IMG/VR virus record: IMGVR_UViG_3300026544_000008
Coordinates: 1 to 42,362 of that record
DNA from: a virus
Strand: one strand, 5' to 3'
DNA length: 42,362 nucleotides
Part shown: positions 1 to 7,802 of the stretch, in pieces
Layout of the letters: the number at the start of each line of letters is the position of its first letter
Position numbering within the stretch: position 1 is the stretch's first letter
Translations under genes and position numbers: made by a program
Notes under the pieces: generated by a model
Database searches by the model: none
The model's input: only the letters and a program-made list of their open reading frames with translations
Told to the model about the DNA's origin: nothing

Positions 1-843
1 GAACGCTGTTCTTTCTATATCTGTTAACTTAAGTATGTAATCATACATCTCTTTCTCTTTAGAAATAGATTTAAAATATAACCTACTACTACGAAGAACC
101 ATACTCATGACATCATCTACAGTAGGTATTGTTATATTAAACTTACGTACTACATCTTCTATTAATTTTAGATCTACATGTGTTATAGTAGCTGTAATAG
201 AATTGATTACATTATATACATCTTTATAATATCTATTTCCAGATATAAGCATTTCACTAACAGCGTTACCTATTGATGCAACTGATCTAGTAGTACTTGT
301 TAATGAGTAATGTGCTGATGGATTATATAGAGGGGTAGATGTGATAGCGTACGCACCACTTAATGAGTTGTTAAATATCTTTAGTACTTTCTGTAGTACG
401 TTATAATAAATAAAGTTATCTGTATCACCAACTGCTTTAAAGTCAGCCATTTTCTTTTTGGCTACTTTTCTTTTATTTAGGTTTCCTAGGATAAATTTCT
501 TCTGGAAGGAATCTAGTTTGCTAGTATTTAGATAAGCTGTTAAGGAGGGTGCAATAATCTCTTTATTCTTATTTACTAAATTTAAGTATGTTAACAGTGA
601 TGTATTTATTTCTTCTTTATCTCCGTTTTCACCTCTTTCATATGCTTTTACTTTAGGGTCTTTTATATTAGACTCTTTTAAGGCTTTCCTAACTAACTTA
701 TCAGCTGTTAGTAAATCTACATCTAATTGTTTAGATATATACTTAGTAGCCTGCACTATGTAATCTTCTAATGGATTAATATGTCTATCATAGTCATGAT
801 AATCTCTTAGAAATGGGTTTTTAAATACTTCGTTATTAGACAC
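1..843 (-). CDS. Family-B DNA polymerase, C-terminal piece (fingers/motif B), truncated by window edge
   Basis: The 281 visible codons run off the left edge, so the C-terminus is missing. Residues 124-163 form the fingers/motif B block: RKVAKKKM, then the QKVLKIFNNSLSGAYAIT stretch, matching the family-B pattern KxxxNSxYG with Tyr replaced by Ser, followed by STTRSVASIGN where other family-B enzymes have AITxxGQ. Residues 238-281 (IPTVDDVM, LTDIERTAF) fit an insertion I associate with phiKZ-type phage polymerases; that is from memory. The start is a GTG at 843, placed seven bases after AAAGG; the upstream ATGs meet early stops. There is no exonuclease domain and no motif A (DxxSLYPS) before the motif B block, so this is one part of a split enzyme. 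Motif C (YxDTDS) should lie beyond the window. A separate gene at 24126-24404 carries a motif A. Confidence 0.8.
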   Translation of the reverse strand, partial: MSNNEVFKNPFLRDYHDYDRHINPLEDYIVQATKYISKQLDVDLLTADKLVRKALKESNIKDPKVKAYERGENGDKEEINTSLLTYLNLVNKNKEIIAPSLTAYLNTSKLDSFQKKFILGNLNKRKVAKKKMADFKAVGDTDNFIYYNVLQKVLKIFNNSLSGAYAITSTPLYNPSAHYSLTSTTRSVASIGNAVSEMLISGNRYYKDVYNVINSITATITHVDLKLIEDVVRKFNITIPTVDDVMSMVLRSSRLYFKSISKEKEMYDYILKLTDIERTAF

Positions 844-889
844 ATAACATCCTTTCGTATTTTAAATCTTTCATAGTATATCTACGTGG

Positions 890-932
890 AGAAAAAAAAA
901 ACACATACCAGACAGCAAATGCTGTCTGGTAT
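890..932 (-). terminator. Intrinsic terminator of the 594-residue protein gene
   Basis: A perfect 12-bp stem (905-916 with 921-932, loop AAAT) follows the stop codon at 937. On the minus strand it is followed by a run of ten T (892-901). This is the canonical rho-independent layout. It ends the unit just before the polymerase piece gene. Confidence 0.9.
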
Positions 933-936
933 TATG

Positions 937-2721
937 TTATGCACCGTAGTACGAGTTTCTATATGCTTGGTTATAATCGTAACCTGCTTGACTGTGACCA
1001 GCATGCCCAAATTGTGCAGTGTTCTGACCGAAGATAGCGTTGTTATGATATCCGGCTGTGAACTCAAGACCGTTTTGTGGAATGATAGTATTAGTATCAA
1101 ACACTGGACTAAGACCACATTTAGCAAATGCGTTAACAAGTGCGTTAATAAATTCAGCATTAAATGTAATTCTAACTTTCTTACCAGTTAGTTTAGCATC
1201 AATACCAGCTTTCTGTAGGAACGATACTCTCTCAAGTACAGGTGCTCCTGCATGACCTAGTTCTGAGAACATTAGGTTACTAAGAAGATCTTCATATCCA
1301 TTACCATAGTTCTTAACTACATATGGTGCATCAATATGGTCAATTGACTTTAGACCTTCTCTATCTGTAAACTCACCATTTGGTAAGATAACAGCTGGAC
1401 CATCTAACATACCAGGTATCATCTCTTTAGTAAATCCACCGTCTGTCATAACATTTAATGTATCCACAATATCTTTAGTAGCGGCTTGAACAGCAGACTG
1501 GTTCTCGTTAGTTCCAACCACAGCCAACGCGCCTAGAGTGGTGATTTTGTCATCTAGTAATGGAATATCAACAGAAATCATAACACCTCTATCAACGATT
1601 TTCTTAATGATAACAGCTTTCTCAACAGGCTTCATTTTCATGCCTTCCATATCGATAGCTTTACCTTGCTTATCATTATTGATATTAGCAATTTTATTAA
1701 GATGTCCAATACCAGCAACATTTGCTACCAATGGTTTAACCCAGTTATCACCTCTAGTCAATACAGACGCTGAAGCAATAGCCATTAGAGCATAACCAAG
1801 TGTTGGTGTTGGTTGGTCGATCATGTTGATAATGATATTAGCAACAAACCCAACTTTCTTAACCGGTGGCATGTTTGGAGCATATGGGATTTCATACTGT
1901 TTAGGTACGATGTTAATAAACCCTTTAGTAGATGTAACAACTTCTTCTTGCGTGAGAGTTGATCTAAACCCTTTAGAAGACGGAGCTGTTAACTCAATAC
2001 CCCATGAAGTTCTCGTTGGTCTACCGAACGTATCCGGACTATCCCCTGTAAGGTTATATAGTTTTAATCTCGTCATACCATTAGTTTGTGCTAGTGATTG
2101 TCTAATAGAGATATCTCTGATTTCTCCTGCGTCAATAGAAGCTTCGATAGTAATAGTGTTATAAGATTTAGCTGTAAGAGCGTTTACTAGATCTTGAGTA
2201 GTTGTATCTATGTTATTAGGAATAACTAGACCATCTAAAGATCTTGTAGTGAACTGTCCATTTGTATATGACTTCACTAGCTCTCCACTAATATATCTGT
2301 GCATCTCATTAGATACAATATCAACAGATAGTAGTGGTTCTTGTTTAGCCTCAATCATATCCATAAACTGAGATACGCTTAGTTCTGTACTAACAGTACC
2401 AGGAACAATTGTATAGTAGTAAATTTTCTTTCCATTTATCTTACTGATAACTAATAGGTTAGAGAAAATATTAATATCTGCTTTCGCTCCGTTATCAGCT
2501 AGTGTTTTACCGATTGCCTTACCTAGTTCCGCAACTTTATGATCCAAGTTACTTGGGTTGATAAGTCCTGTGCTTGATCCAAAGTTTAGTGCTCTTGGAC
2601 CAGTACCTGGTACTTGTTGTTTAGTTCCGTTTGTCTCCATAGTAACTCCTGTATTGATAGGTGTTGTTGGTGCTTGTAGATTAGGGTTAGTGTTTCCTGG
2701 TTCTCTTTCGTGTATACTCAT
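937..2721 (-). CDS. 594-residue putative abundant structural or shell protein (unidentified; phage-nucleus shell protein is one candidate)
   Basis: I cannot name this protein with certainty. It starts with about 60 polar, Pro/Thr/Gly-rich residues that look disordered (NTNPNLQAPTTP), then a folded core of about 490 residues with no catalytic motif I recognise, then a tail rich in Gly, His, Asn and Tyr that ends YNQAYRNSYYGA. It is a monocistronic unit with a strong ribosome binding site (AAAGGAG), its own promoter (2812-2823), a 20-bp palindromic leader and a strong terminator, which suggests high expression. Its promoter belongs to the class that also drives the HD-hydrolase operon, not the sheath. 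Length and the flexible ends fit chimallin, the nucleus shell protein of phiKZ-like phages (about 600-630 residues), but I see no sequence proof. A virion protein remains possible. The second of two adjacent ATGs is used for better spacing; the first is at 2724. Confidence 0.8.
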   Translation of the reverse strand: MSIHEREPGNTNPNLQAPTTPINTGVTMETNGTKQQVPGTGPRALNFGSSTGLINPSNLDHKVAELGKAIGKTLADNGAKADINIFSNLLVISKINGKKIYYYTIVPGTVSTELSVSQFMDMIEAKQEPLLSVDIVSNEMHRYISGELVKSYTNGQFTTRSLDGLVIPNNIDTTTQDLVNALTAKSYNTITIEASIDAGEIRDISIRQSLAQTNGMTRLKLYNLTGDSPDTFGRPTRTSWGIELTAPSSKGFRSTLTQEEVVTSTKGFINIVPKQYEIPYAPNMPPVKKVGFVANIIINMIDQPTPTLGYALMAIASASVLTRGDNWVKPLVANVAGIGHLNKIANINNDKQGKAIDMEGMKMKPVEKAVIIKKIVDRGVMISVDIPLLDDKITTLGALAVVGTNENQSAVQAATKDIVDTLNVMTDGGFTKEMIPGMLDGPAVILPNGEFTDREGLKSIDHIDAPYVVKNYGNGYEDLLSNLMFSELGHAGAPVLERVSFLQKAGIDAKLTGKKVRITFNAEFINALVNAFAKCGLSPVFDTNTIIPQNGLEFTAGYHNNAIFGQNTAQFGHAGHSQAGYDYNQAYRNSYYGA

Positions 2722-2753
2722 CATATACTCCTTTTCTTTAAAATATATTTTAA

Positions 2754-2773
2754 TTGGTTAATGCATTAACCAA
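2754..2773. promoter_or_regulatory. Perfect 20-bp palindrome in the leader of the 594-residue protein gene
   Basis: TTGGTTAATG and CATTAACCAA form a perfect palindrome between the promoter and the ribosome binding site of the gene at 937-2721. It could be a dimeric-repressor operator or an mRNA hairpin with a minimal loop. Its role is inference. Confidence 0.5.
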
Positions 2774-2784
2774 ATGTCTAGCTA

Positions 2785-2823
2785 GAACATTTTAATATCT
2801 ATGTTCAATAGTATAATATGTTA
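2785..2823 (-). promoter_or_regulatory. AT-rich promoter plus start-site hairpin
   Basis: On the minus strand the sequence reads TAACATATTATAC, the element shared with five other operons, followed five bases later by a hairpin (GAACAT 2785-2790 with ATGTTC 2801-2806). It precedes the 594-residue protein gene. Confidence 0.6.
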
Positions 2824-2962
2824 TTAAACTTTTTTTAAGAGTCACTTTACAACAAGGTTGTAAAAACAACATATACTCTGCTTGGTATCGTAGTAGACAT
2901 TACTGCCTACAAAACGTTAAAATTAATTAACTCATATAATAGTATGTTGTTAAATTAATTAT

Positions 2963-3208
2963 TTAAGTTCTTATATAACCAAGTATCGGTATGTTCTTTT
3001 TTATAAACTCATAAAGCTCTTTATTAGTCTTTGGTTTATCGATATCTGTAATAGCGATATGTATATCATATGTATTCTTCATACTATCCAGCATGTCTTC
3101 TAGATCTACCCTATCTACTTTATTAAGTTCTTTAGTAAGATCCATCTTTCTACAATTATCCAAATATGTAGTTGTTGTTAATTCGTCGAAGCAAAGTATG
3201 TAAGTCAT
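2963..3208 (-). CDS. Small protein of unknown function (81 aa)
   Basis: I do not recognise this protein. It begins MTYILCFDEL, is acidic in the middle (DRVDLEDMLDSM) and has an alpha/beta pattern, with no membrane segment or cysteine motif. The AAAAAAGGAG sequence lies about 12 bases before the ATG, longer than usual, but no nearer in-frame ATG or GTG exists. It is a single-gene unit with a promoter of the shared class at 3259-3269. Small single genes behind such promoters in jumbo phages are often early host-takeover proteins; that is inference. Confidence 0.7.
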   Translation of the reverse strand: MTYILCFDELTTTTYLDNCRKMDLTKELNKVDRVDLEDMLDSMKNTYDIHIAITDIDKPKTNKELYEFIKKNIPILGYIRT

Positions 3209-3238
3209 CAGTGTTATTAACTCCTTTTTTATTTATTT

Positions 3239-3269
3239 GTCTATACATAGACTAATATTATAATATGTA
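3239..3269 (-). promoter_or_regulatory. AT-rich promoter plus start-site hairpin
   Basis: On the minus strand the sequence reads TTTACATATTATAATA, followed six bases later by a perfect stem (GTCTAT 3239-3244, ATAGAC 3247-3252). It precedes the 81-residue gene. Confidence 0.6.
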
Positions 3270-3286
3270 AACGTAAATAAGTTGAT

Positions 3287-3311
3287 AACCACATCCAATA
3301 AAGGATGTAGT
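3287..3311 (-). terminator. 3'-end hairpin of the 3311-5542 operon
   Basis: ACATCC and GGATGT pair around AATAAA, extended by AAC/GTT past a C-A mismatch. The hairpin begins at the stop codon of the 267-residue gene. There is no long U-run after it, so it may be a 3'-stabilising or weak terminator hairpin. Confidence 0.55.
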
Positions 3312-4114
3312 TACAGATTATTTGGAAATAGCGATGTTACGTAGCTACTCATTTCTACGTTATCTGACATAAACATTACAGATGTCCATGTGTCTGTTAA
3401 GTATTCTAAATATAAATCATTCATATCTTCATACTTCTCTATAATAGTTTGAACTATACCCATGTTATGTCCTGTGTGTATATACCCTTGATCTAGTTTA
3501 ACTATTAGTTTATTATATATATCTGCTTTGATTGCTTTAGATACCAACATACTAAAGTTTATATAGGCTCTAGGTGGTATATTATTTAACAATCTTTGGT
3601 TCTCTACTACTAGACGTATACTAGTATCTCTAAGGTTGGATATTCTATCTCTAATATAAAGTATTCTCTCTCCGATTATTTCTATATTAGAAGTAACTTC
3701 TGTATAAGTACTGGATAAATTACCAGCTATCTTTTTACTTTCTAATAGAACAGCACCGTTATTAGTTTCGCAAGATGTACTAGTTGAATTTAAACTCTGT
3801 AGTGTTCCTGATAGACTATTACTTACTAAACTGTGTACTGACAAGATAGCTCTACTATCTAATAGTTGTTCTGGTATTTCTACCACTATTCCACCGTATT
3901 CATCAGTATCTAAAACAATAGCATCTTGCATAGGCACGTATGTAGTAACACCTTTAACTAAATTGGTATCTACCAATACTCTATTTCTAATAACCATTTC
4001 TAGTTTAGACTCTATGGATTCTACTGTACTATAATTATCATTATAAGCGATATCCAAAATCTCTTTAGGTATAGTCATCTTTATATCGTTAATTGCTTTA
4101 CTGATAGGATTCAT
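3311..4114 (-). CDS. Unknown protein, possible virion component (267 aa)
   Basis: I do not recognise this protein. It has a helical N-terminus (MNPISKAINDIKMTIPKEIL), a Ser/Thr/Asn-rich middle (about residues 95-140, TLQSLNSTSTSCETNNG) that looks like a coiled or extended linker, and a helical C-terminal third. There is no signal peptide or membrane segment. Its ATG overlaps the previous gene's stop (TAATG), so the two are probably translationally coupled. The three-gene operon lies tail-to-tail with nothing catalytic and next to the divergent fibre genes, which suggests, but does not prove, a baseplate or other particle role. Confidence 0.75.
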   Translation of the reverse strand: MNPISKAINDIKMTIPKEILDIAYNDNYSTVESIESKLEMVIRNRVLVDTNLVKGVTTYVPMQDAIVLDTDEYGGIVVEIPEQLLDSRAILSVHSLVSNSLSGTLQSLNSTSTSCETNNGAVLLESKKIAGNLSSTYTEVTSNIEIIGERILYIRDRISNLRDTSIRLVVENQRLLNNIPPRAYINFSMLVSKAIKADIYNKLIVKLDQGYIHTGHNMGIVQTIIEKYEDMNDLYLEYLTDTWTSVMFMSDNVEMSSYVTSLFPNNL

Positions 4115-5169
4115 TATAAACCTCTCTTTTCAGCGATTTCTAACGCTCTTTTATATTTAATGTTAACTGATGTTTCAGCACCTTTCCAGTCTACTGTTTC
4201 TAATATAACTCCGTATCTTAGTGCTCTCATAAACAACCTAAAGTTTATTATACTATCTTTATTTCTAATTACATTCTTTTTACCTAAGAATTCTATTATA
4301 TCTATTATATAACTTATTCTAGCAAAGAACATCATCCATCTATTTTGTCTATTTATGTTAAGAGTACCGTAATGTAAAAGTTCACCTGCGTCTTTATTAA
4401 AAGGCATAGGTATATTCTTTAGAAATTCAGAATATCTAAATTGTTTTTTAGCTAGCCTAGTAGACACTTTGTCAAGTTCTTTATTAATAGCTATATCATG
4501 ATTTCTTACATTAAATGGATGCTGAGGTTGACTATCTTCTGAGAATACCGTAGTAAAGAATCTATTAAATATAGATAACTCTAATATATCTTTTATCATA
4601 TTTGTATATAAAACTTGAAATACAAATACGTTAGGACTATTACCATAACCTTTGTCTATCCTATTAATAGACCACTTTCTATATTGCATCATTACAGCTA
4701 TCACGTCTACCTCTAAAACATAACTACCGTATTTTATTTTAGTAGGGTGATTCATAGATAAATCTGAGTTCGTACTATAGAGAACTTTAATAGCGGAATA
4801 TTTTTCATAATCTTCTGCATCGAAAGGGTTAAGAAAAGAGTTTTCGTATAATACACAACTAGTGCCGAGTATGTTCTCATGTATAATACCTCTATTAATA
4901 TCAGAAGTAAAATTTAATGATTTAGCTACATACTTATAATTTATATTTAATAAATTAAGATAGGTAAATTGATCTTTACTTATATTAACACTCATCTTCT
5001 TAACTAATCTAACTAATAAGTTGGTGTTAGTTGTTCTTGTTTCTCTATTTTTATAATATGCATTAACTATGTTTTGATCTAATTTAATGTACTTATATAT
5101 TAAATCTAACTTAGGAGATCTGGTTATAGGGTAGTTCGTTTTATCTTCATAACTGAATATATTAAACAT
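4114..5169 (-). CDS. Unknown protein, possible virion component (351 aa)
   Basis: I do not recognise this protein. It is a basic, Tyr/Asn/Phe-rich, mixed alpha/beta protein (MFNIFSYEDKTNYPITRSP at the start, ALEIAEKRGL at the end) with no enzyme motif that I can see. The start has a strong AAAGGAG five bases upstream. Its stop overlaps the ATG of the next gene by one base, so both products are probably made in a fixed ratio. Its place in an operon beside the tail-fibre module fits a structural or assembly role; this is inference only. Confidence 0.75.
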   Translation of the reverse strand: MFNIFSYEDKTNYPITRSPKLDLIYKYIKLDQNIVNAYYKNRETRTTNTNLLVRLVKKMSVNISKDQFTYLNLLNINYKYVAKSLNFTSDINRGIIHENILGTSCVLYENSFLNPFDAEDYEKYSAIKVLYSTNSDLSMNHPTKIKYGSYVLEVDVIAVMMQYRKWSINRIDKGYGNSPNVFVFQVLYTNMIKDILELSIFNRFFTTVFSEDSQPQHPFNVRNHDIAINKELDKVSTRLAKKQFRYSEFLKNIPMPFNKDAGELLHYGTLNINRQNRWMMFFARISYIIDIIEFLGKKNVIRNKDSIINFRLFMRALRYGVILETVDWKGAETSVNIKYKRALEIAEKRGL

Positions 5170-5191
5170 TTATTCTCCTTTCTGGATTAGA

Positions 5192-5542
5192 TTATTTTAT
5201 ATCTGGTACTTCTATATCTGATCTAACGGCGTTTATTATATTTTTATTTACTTTATACGTATATGCGTCCATAAACCCTTTTGTTTTACTAAATAGACTT
5301 TTACTATCTATTATTATAGAAAACACACCTTCTGAATATAACATCACTTCTACATTTCTTAAATCAGTAGCTTTAAAGAATCTATATAAAGATTTATTAA
5401 CTATATCTTTACTAAATAAATTATGTTTTGTGTGTTTAACATCTATACCTATATATTTATCTTTTTTATCTTTCTTAATATTTACTTCTAAAGTTTGATC
5501 TTTTATAAATAAAAATTTTCTTATAACCAATTTAACGTCCAT
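5192..5542 (-). CDS. Unknown small protein (116 aa)
   Basis: I do not recognise this protein. The ATG at 5542 (MDVKLVIRKFL) is chosen because GGAG lies six bases upstream; an in-frame TTG twelve bases earlier would sit inside that ribosome binding site. The product is Lys-rich with alternating strands (LFIKDQTLEV, VMLYSEGVFSIII), suggesting a beta-rich fold. It is the first gene of the operon that continues into the 351- and 267-residue genes and lies divergently from the fibre gene at 5625. Confidence 0.75.
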   Translation of the reverse strand: MDVKLVIRKFLFIKDQTLEVNIKKDKKDKYIGIDVKHTKHNLFSKDIVNKSLYRFFKATDLRNVEVMLYSEGVFSIIIDSKSLFSKTKGFMDAYTYKVNKNIINAVRSDIEVPDIK

Positions 5543-5565
5543 GATAGTCTCCAATATTTTGTTTC

Positions 5566-5598
5566 AATGAAAGTATCTATATACATATAGACTTCATT
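5566..5598. promoter_or_regulatory. Dyad in the divergent promoter region
   Basis: AATGAA (5566-5571) and TTCATT (5593-5598) flank an AT-rich imperfect inverted repeat between the divergent genes starting at 5542 (-) and 5625 (+). Both promoters must lie in this 80-base gap. An operator-like role is inference. Confidence 0.4.
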
Positions 5599-5624
5599 AA
5601 ATAAAAATATTTCAAAGGATTATT

Positions 5625-7091
5625 ATGGATAACGCAGTAATTGTAGGTGATATGATAGAATTATCACCTAGTACGACAGTAAAATTTACAGCAACAGAAG
5701 ATTGTTATTTATTTATAAATAGCACATTAATAGAACTAGGAACACCTGCCGGTTGGTTTAAATTTCCAACTAACACAAATGTACAAGTGAAAGAAGGTGC
5801 CTCTGTAAATGTTAGATCGTTAGACAGCATAAATACGTTTATGATTAATATTATAGATCAAACATATAACCCTGCGCCAGTTGGATCAGGTGCTGGTGGT
5901 GGTGGTATATTCGGTAAAACATCTGGTAATGGTTACGCTATTTTAGATTATGGATATAGTGAAAAAGAAACGACTGGTGATATGTCTATAGATATGTCAT
6001 ATATAGATAAAGACCGATTTCCTATGTCGAACGGTGATCATAGTATTATGATCTGTACTATGTCTGGTAGAGGTAGCGGTGTTGAAAGATACAATGGTGA
6101 CGTATTTATTACACAAATGGATGATGATAAATTTACATTTACTCAAGAATTTGTCACAGAAAGAACTAATTCCGGATCAGGATCTGGTAGTGGTTCAGAA
6201 GGAGACATGGCTAGTGTTTGTACATATTATAACGAAACATATAAACAAGGAACACGCGGAGAAAATAGTATAACATACGGTCGTAACGTTATCTGTGCGG
6301 AAAGCGACACTGTTGTAATTGGTAACGAAAACGTATCGACTGGAAAATCCAACACAATAACTGGTAACGGTAACTTCGTTTTATCTGGCGGTAACGTTGT
6401 ATTCGGTATTAATAACTATGTTGGGTCTTTTACTAAAAGAAAAGGATCATCTTTTAATACCGCTATCGGTAGTGTAAATATGATTTCATCAAGATCAGGT
6501 AACTGTACAGCTGTTGGTACAGGTAACCGTATATTTATAGGTAGTAATCTATACGCTATTGGTCAAGGTAATACCATAGGTAGAAGAACTTATAATTCAG
6601 GTAGTCTTTCTGAAACCTCTACTAATTCTATGCTAATAGGGTTTAATAATGAATCTTCTACACCTGATGGAACCAATTTAATTCTTGGTTTTGGTCAAAA
6701 TTTAGCATGTAATGTAACTGATTGTTTAGTTGTTGGTAAATGGAATCGTATTCGCGGTCATGAGAATGTAAACTATATGGACAAACCTGGTTTCATAGTA
6801 GGTATCGGTAGTTCTGATAGAAATCGAGCTGACGGAATGTATTTGTTAAATAATGGTTCACTATCACTCATGAATTCAAAGACTAGTGATGTCATGGCTA
6901 TAACTAACGACCACGGCGATAGATGCGGGGTTTTAACATATGGTCAAATAATGGAATATCTAAAAGATGGACAATTTGGTAATAGTTTACCTACGAGCGA
7001 TCCATCTATAGACGGTGTATTATGGAATAATAATGGTGCACTATATATATCTGAAGGCAATGACAGTGGTTCTGGTTCAGGTGGTGGTTGA
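5625..7091 (+). CDS. Tail fibre / receptor-binding protein with YadA-like beta-roll repeats
   Basis: Probably a trimeric fibre at the tail tip or baseplate. Residues 1-85 are an anchor domain almost repeated in the next gene (KFTATEDCYLFIN, NTNVQVK, YNP). A Gly-rich linker (87-97) follows. A middle domain leads to a second Gly-Ser linker (183-192). Residues about 210-375 are short repeats of the type IGNENVSTGKSNTITGNGN, typical of the left-handed beta-roll head of trimeric autotransporter adhesins and of many phage fibres. The C-terminal LPTSDPSIDGVLWNNNGALYIS (455-476) resembles a segment common at phage fibre ends, and the protein ends in GSGSGGG. AAAGGA precedes the ATG. The gene is followed by a palindromic hairpin, then the short fibre paralogue. 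Confidence 0.85.
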   Translation: MDNAVIVGDMIELSPSTTVKFTATEDCYLFINSTLIELGTPAGWFKFPTNTNVQVKEGASVNVRSLDSINTFMINIIDQTYNPAPVGSGAGGGGIFGKTSGNGYAILDYGYSEKETTGDMSIDMSYIDKDRFPMSNGDHSIMICTMSGRGSGVERYNGDVFITQMDDDKFTFTQEFVTERTNSGSGSGSGSEGDMASVCTYYNETYKQGTRGENSITYGRNVICAESDTVVIGNENVSTGKSNTITGNGNFVLSGGNVVFGINNYVGSFTKRKGSSFNTAIGSVNMISSRSGNCTAVGTGNRIFIGSNLYAIGQGNTIGRRTYNSGSLSETSTNSMLIGFNNESSTPDGTNLILGFGQNLACNVTDCLVVGKWNRIRGHENVNYMDKPGFIVGIGSSDRNRADGMYLLNNGSLSLMNSKTSDVMAITNDHGDRCGVLTYGQIMEYLKDGQFGNSLPTSDPSIDGVLWNNNGALYISEGNDSGSGSGGG

Positions 7092-7099
7092 TAATTAAA

Positions 7100-7131
7100 T
7101 ATCCTGACATAGCATATGCTATGTCAGGATA
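7100..7131 (+). terminator. 32-bp perfect palindrome between the two fibre genes
   Basis: TATCCTGACATAGCAT is followed immediately by its exact complement in reverse. It sits nine bases after the stop of the long fibre gene and is followed only by GTTTTA, so termination may be partial, giving less of the downstream fibre and hydrolase. A processing site is the alternative. Confidence 0.65.
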
Positions 7132-7168
7132 GACGTTTTAAGTGAAGTCTAAAACAAAAGGATACATT

Positions 7169-7801
7169 ATGAACAACGCTATAATAAATGGTGACACTAT
7201 AGAATTAGCAGCAGGAACTACTGTAAAATTTACAGCTACAGAAGACTGTTATTTATTTATAAACGATGAAAATATAGAGGTTAAATCTAATATAAGTTGG
7301 TTCAACTTAGTTAGTAATACAAACGTACAAGTAAAGAACGGTGATTCTATAATAATTAGATCTAAGAATACATTGAATCAAATAATAATACCTATAATTA
7401 ACTTTATCTATAACCCAAGAAACAATGGGTCTGTGGTGAGTAATAGTTTTTTAAAAAAGGTAACATATACAATAGGAGATATAGCTGTCGGTGAAACCGC
7501 TATGTATGAACTACCACAGATAGATACTGTATTTAGTCTAGAAGTAGTCGTAATAAGTTTAATAAAAATGTCTATTTCTAATAATACTCCATATAGAGTA
7601 GATATTATAGATGAAGACGGCGACAATAATGTAACTACCATGTACGCTACTGGTAAGTTAATAGGGACATTTATAGACTCTTCTGCGTTTAGTATTCCCG
7701 AGATGGCTGTTACTAGTATTAGAAAAATAAAAATTACTAACCTTAGTGACGACACAACATTATCAGGTTTATCATTTATGTTTATAGCTAACGGAGTTTA
7801 A
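7169..7801 (+). CDS. Short tail fibre-like protein sharing the N-terminal anchor (210 aa)
   Basis: Residues 1-82 are a paralogue of the N-terminus of the 488-residue fibre (identical KFTATEDCYLFIN, then SWF/GWF and NTNVQVK). The remaining about 125 residues are a different beta-rich domain without repeats. The family relation suggests both proteins dock on the same particle site through the shared domain and carry different tips. The ATG at 7169 has AAAAGGA at proper spacing; an in-frame GTG 27 bases upstream lacks one. One base separates its stop from the hydrolase ATG, and that gene's GGAG lies in the last codons here, so the two are coupled. Confidence 0.8.
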   Translation: MNNAIINGDTIELAAGTTVKFTATEDCYLFINDENIEVKSNISWFNLVSNTNVQVKNGDSIIIRSKNTLNQIIIPIINFIYNPRNNGSVVSNSFLKKVTYTIGDIAVGETAMYELPQIDTVFSLEVVVISLIKMSISNNTPYRVDIIDEDGDNNVTTMYATGKLIGTFIDSSAFSIPEMAVTSIRKIKITNLSDDTTLSGLSFMFIANGV

Positions 7802-7802
7802 T

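Noticed and set aside
886-1191. Reading frames on the opposite strand of the 594-residue protein gene
   Set aside because: They lie antisense to a strong gene, have no ribosome binding site and overlap a terminator; treated as shadows.
2870-2962. Strong terminator in the gap after the 81-residue gene
   Set aside because: Only an imperfect AT-only repeat (TTAATTAA-type) is visible, and it is not distinguishable from the background composition.
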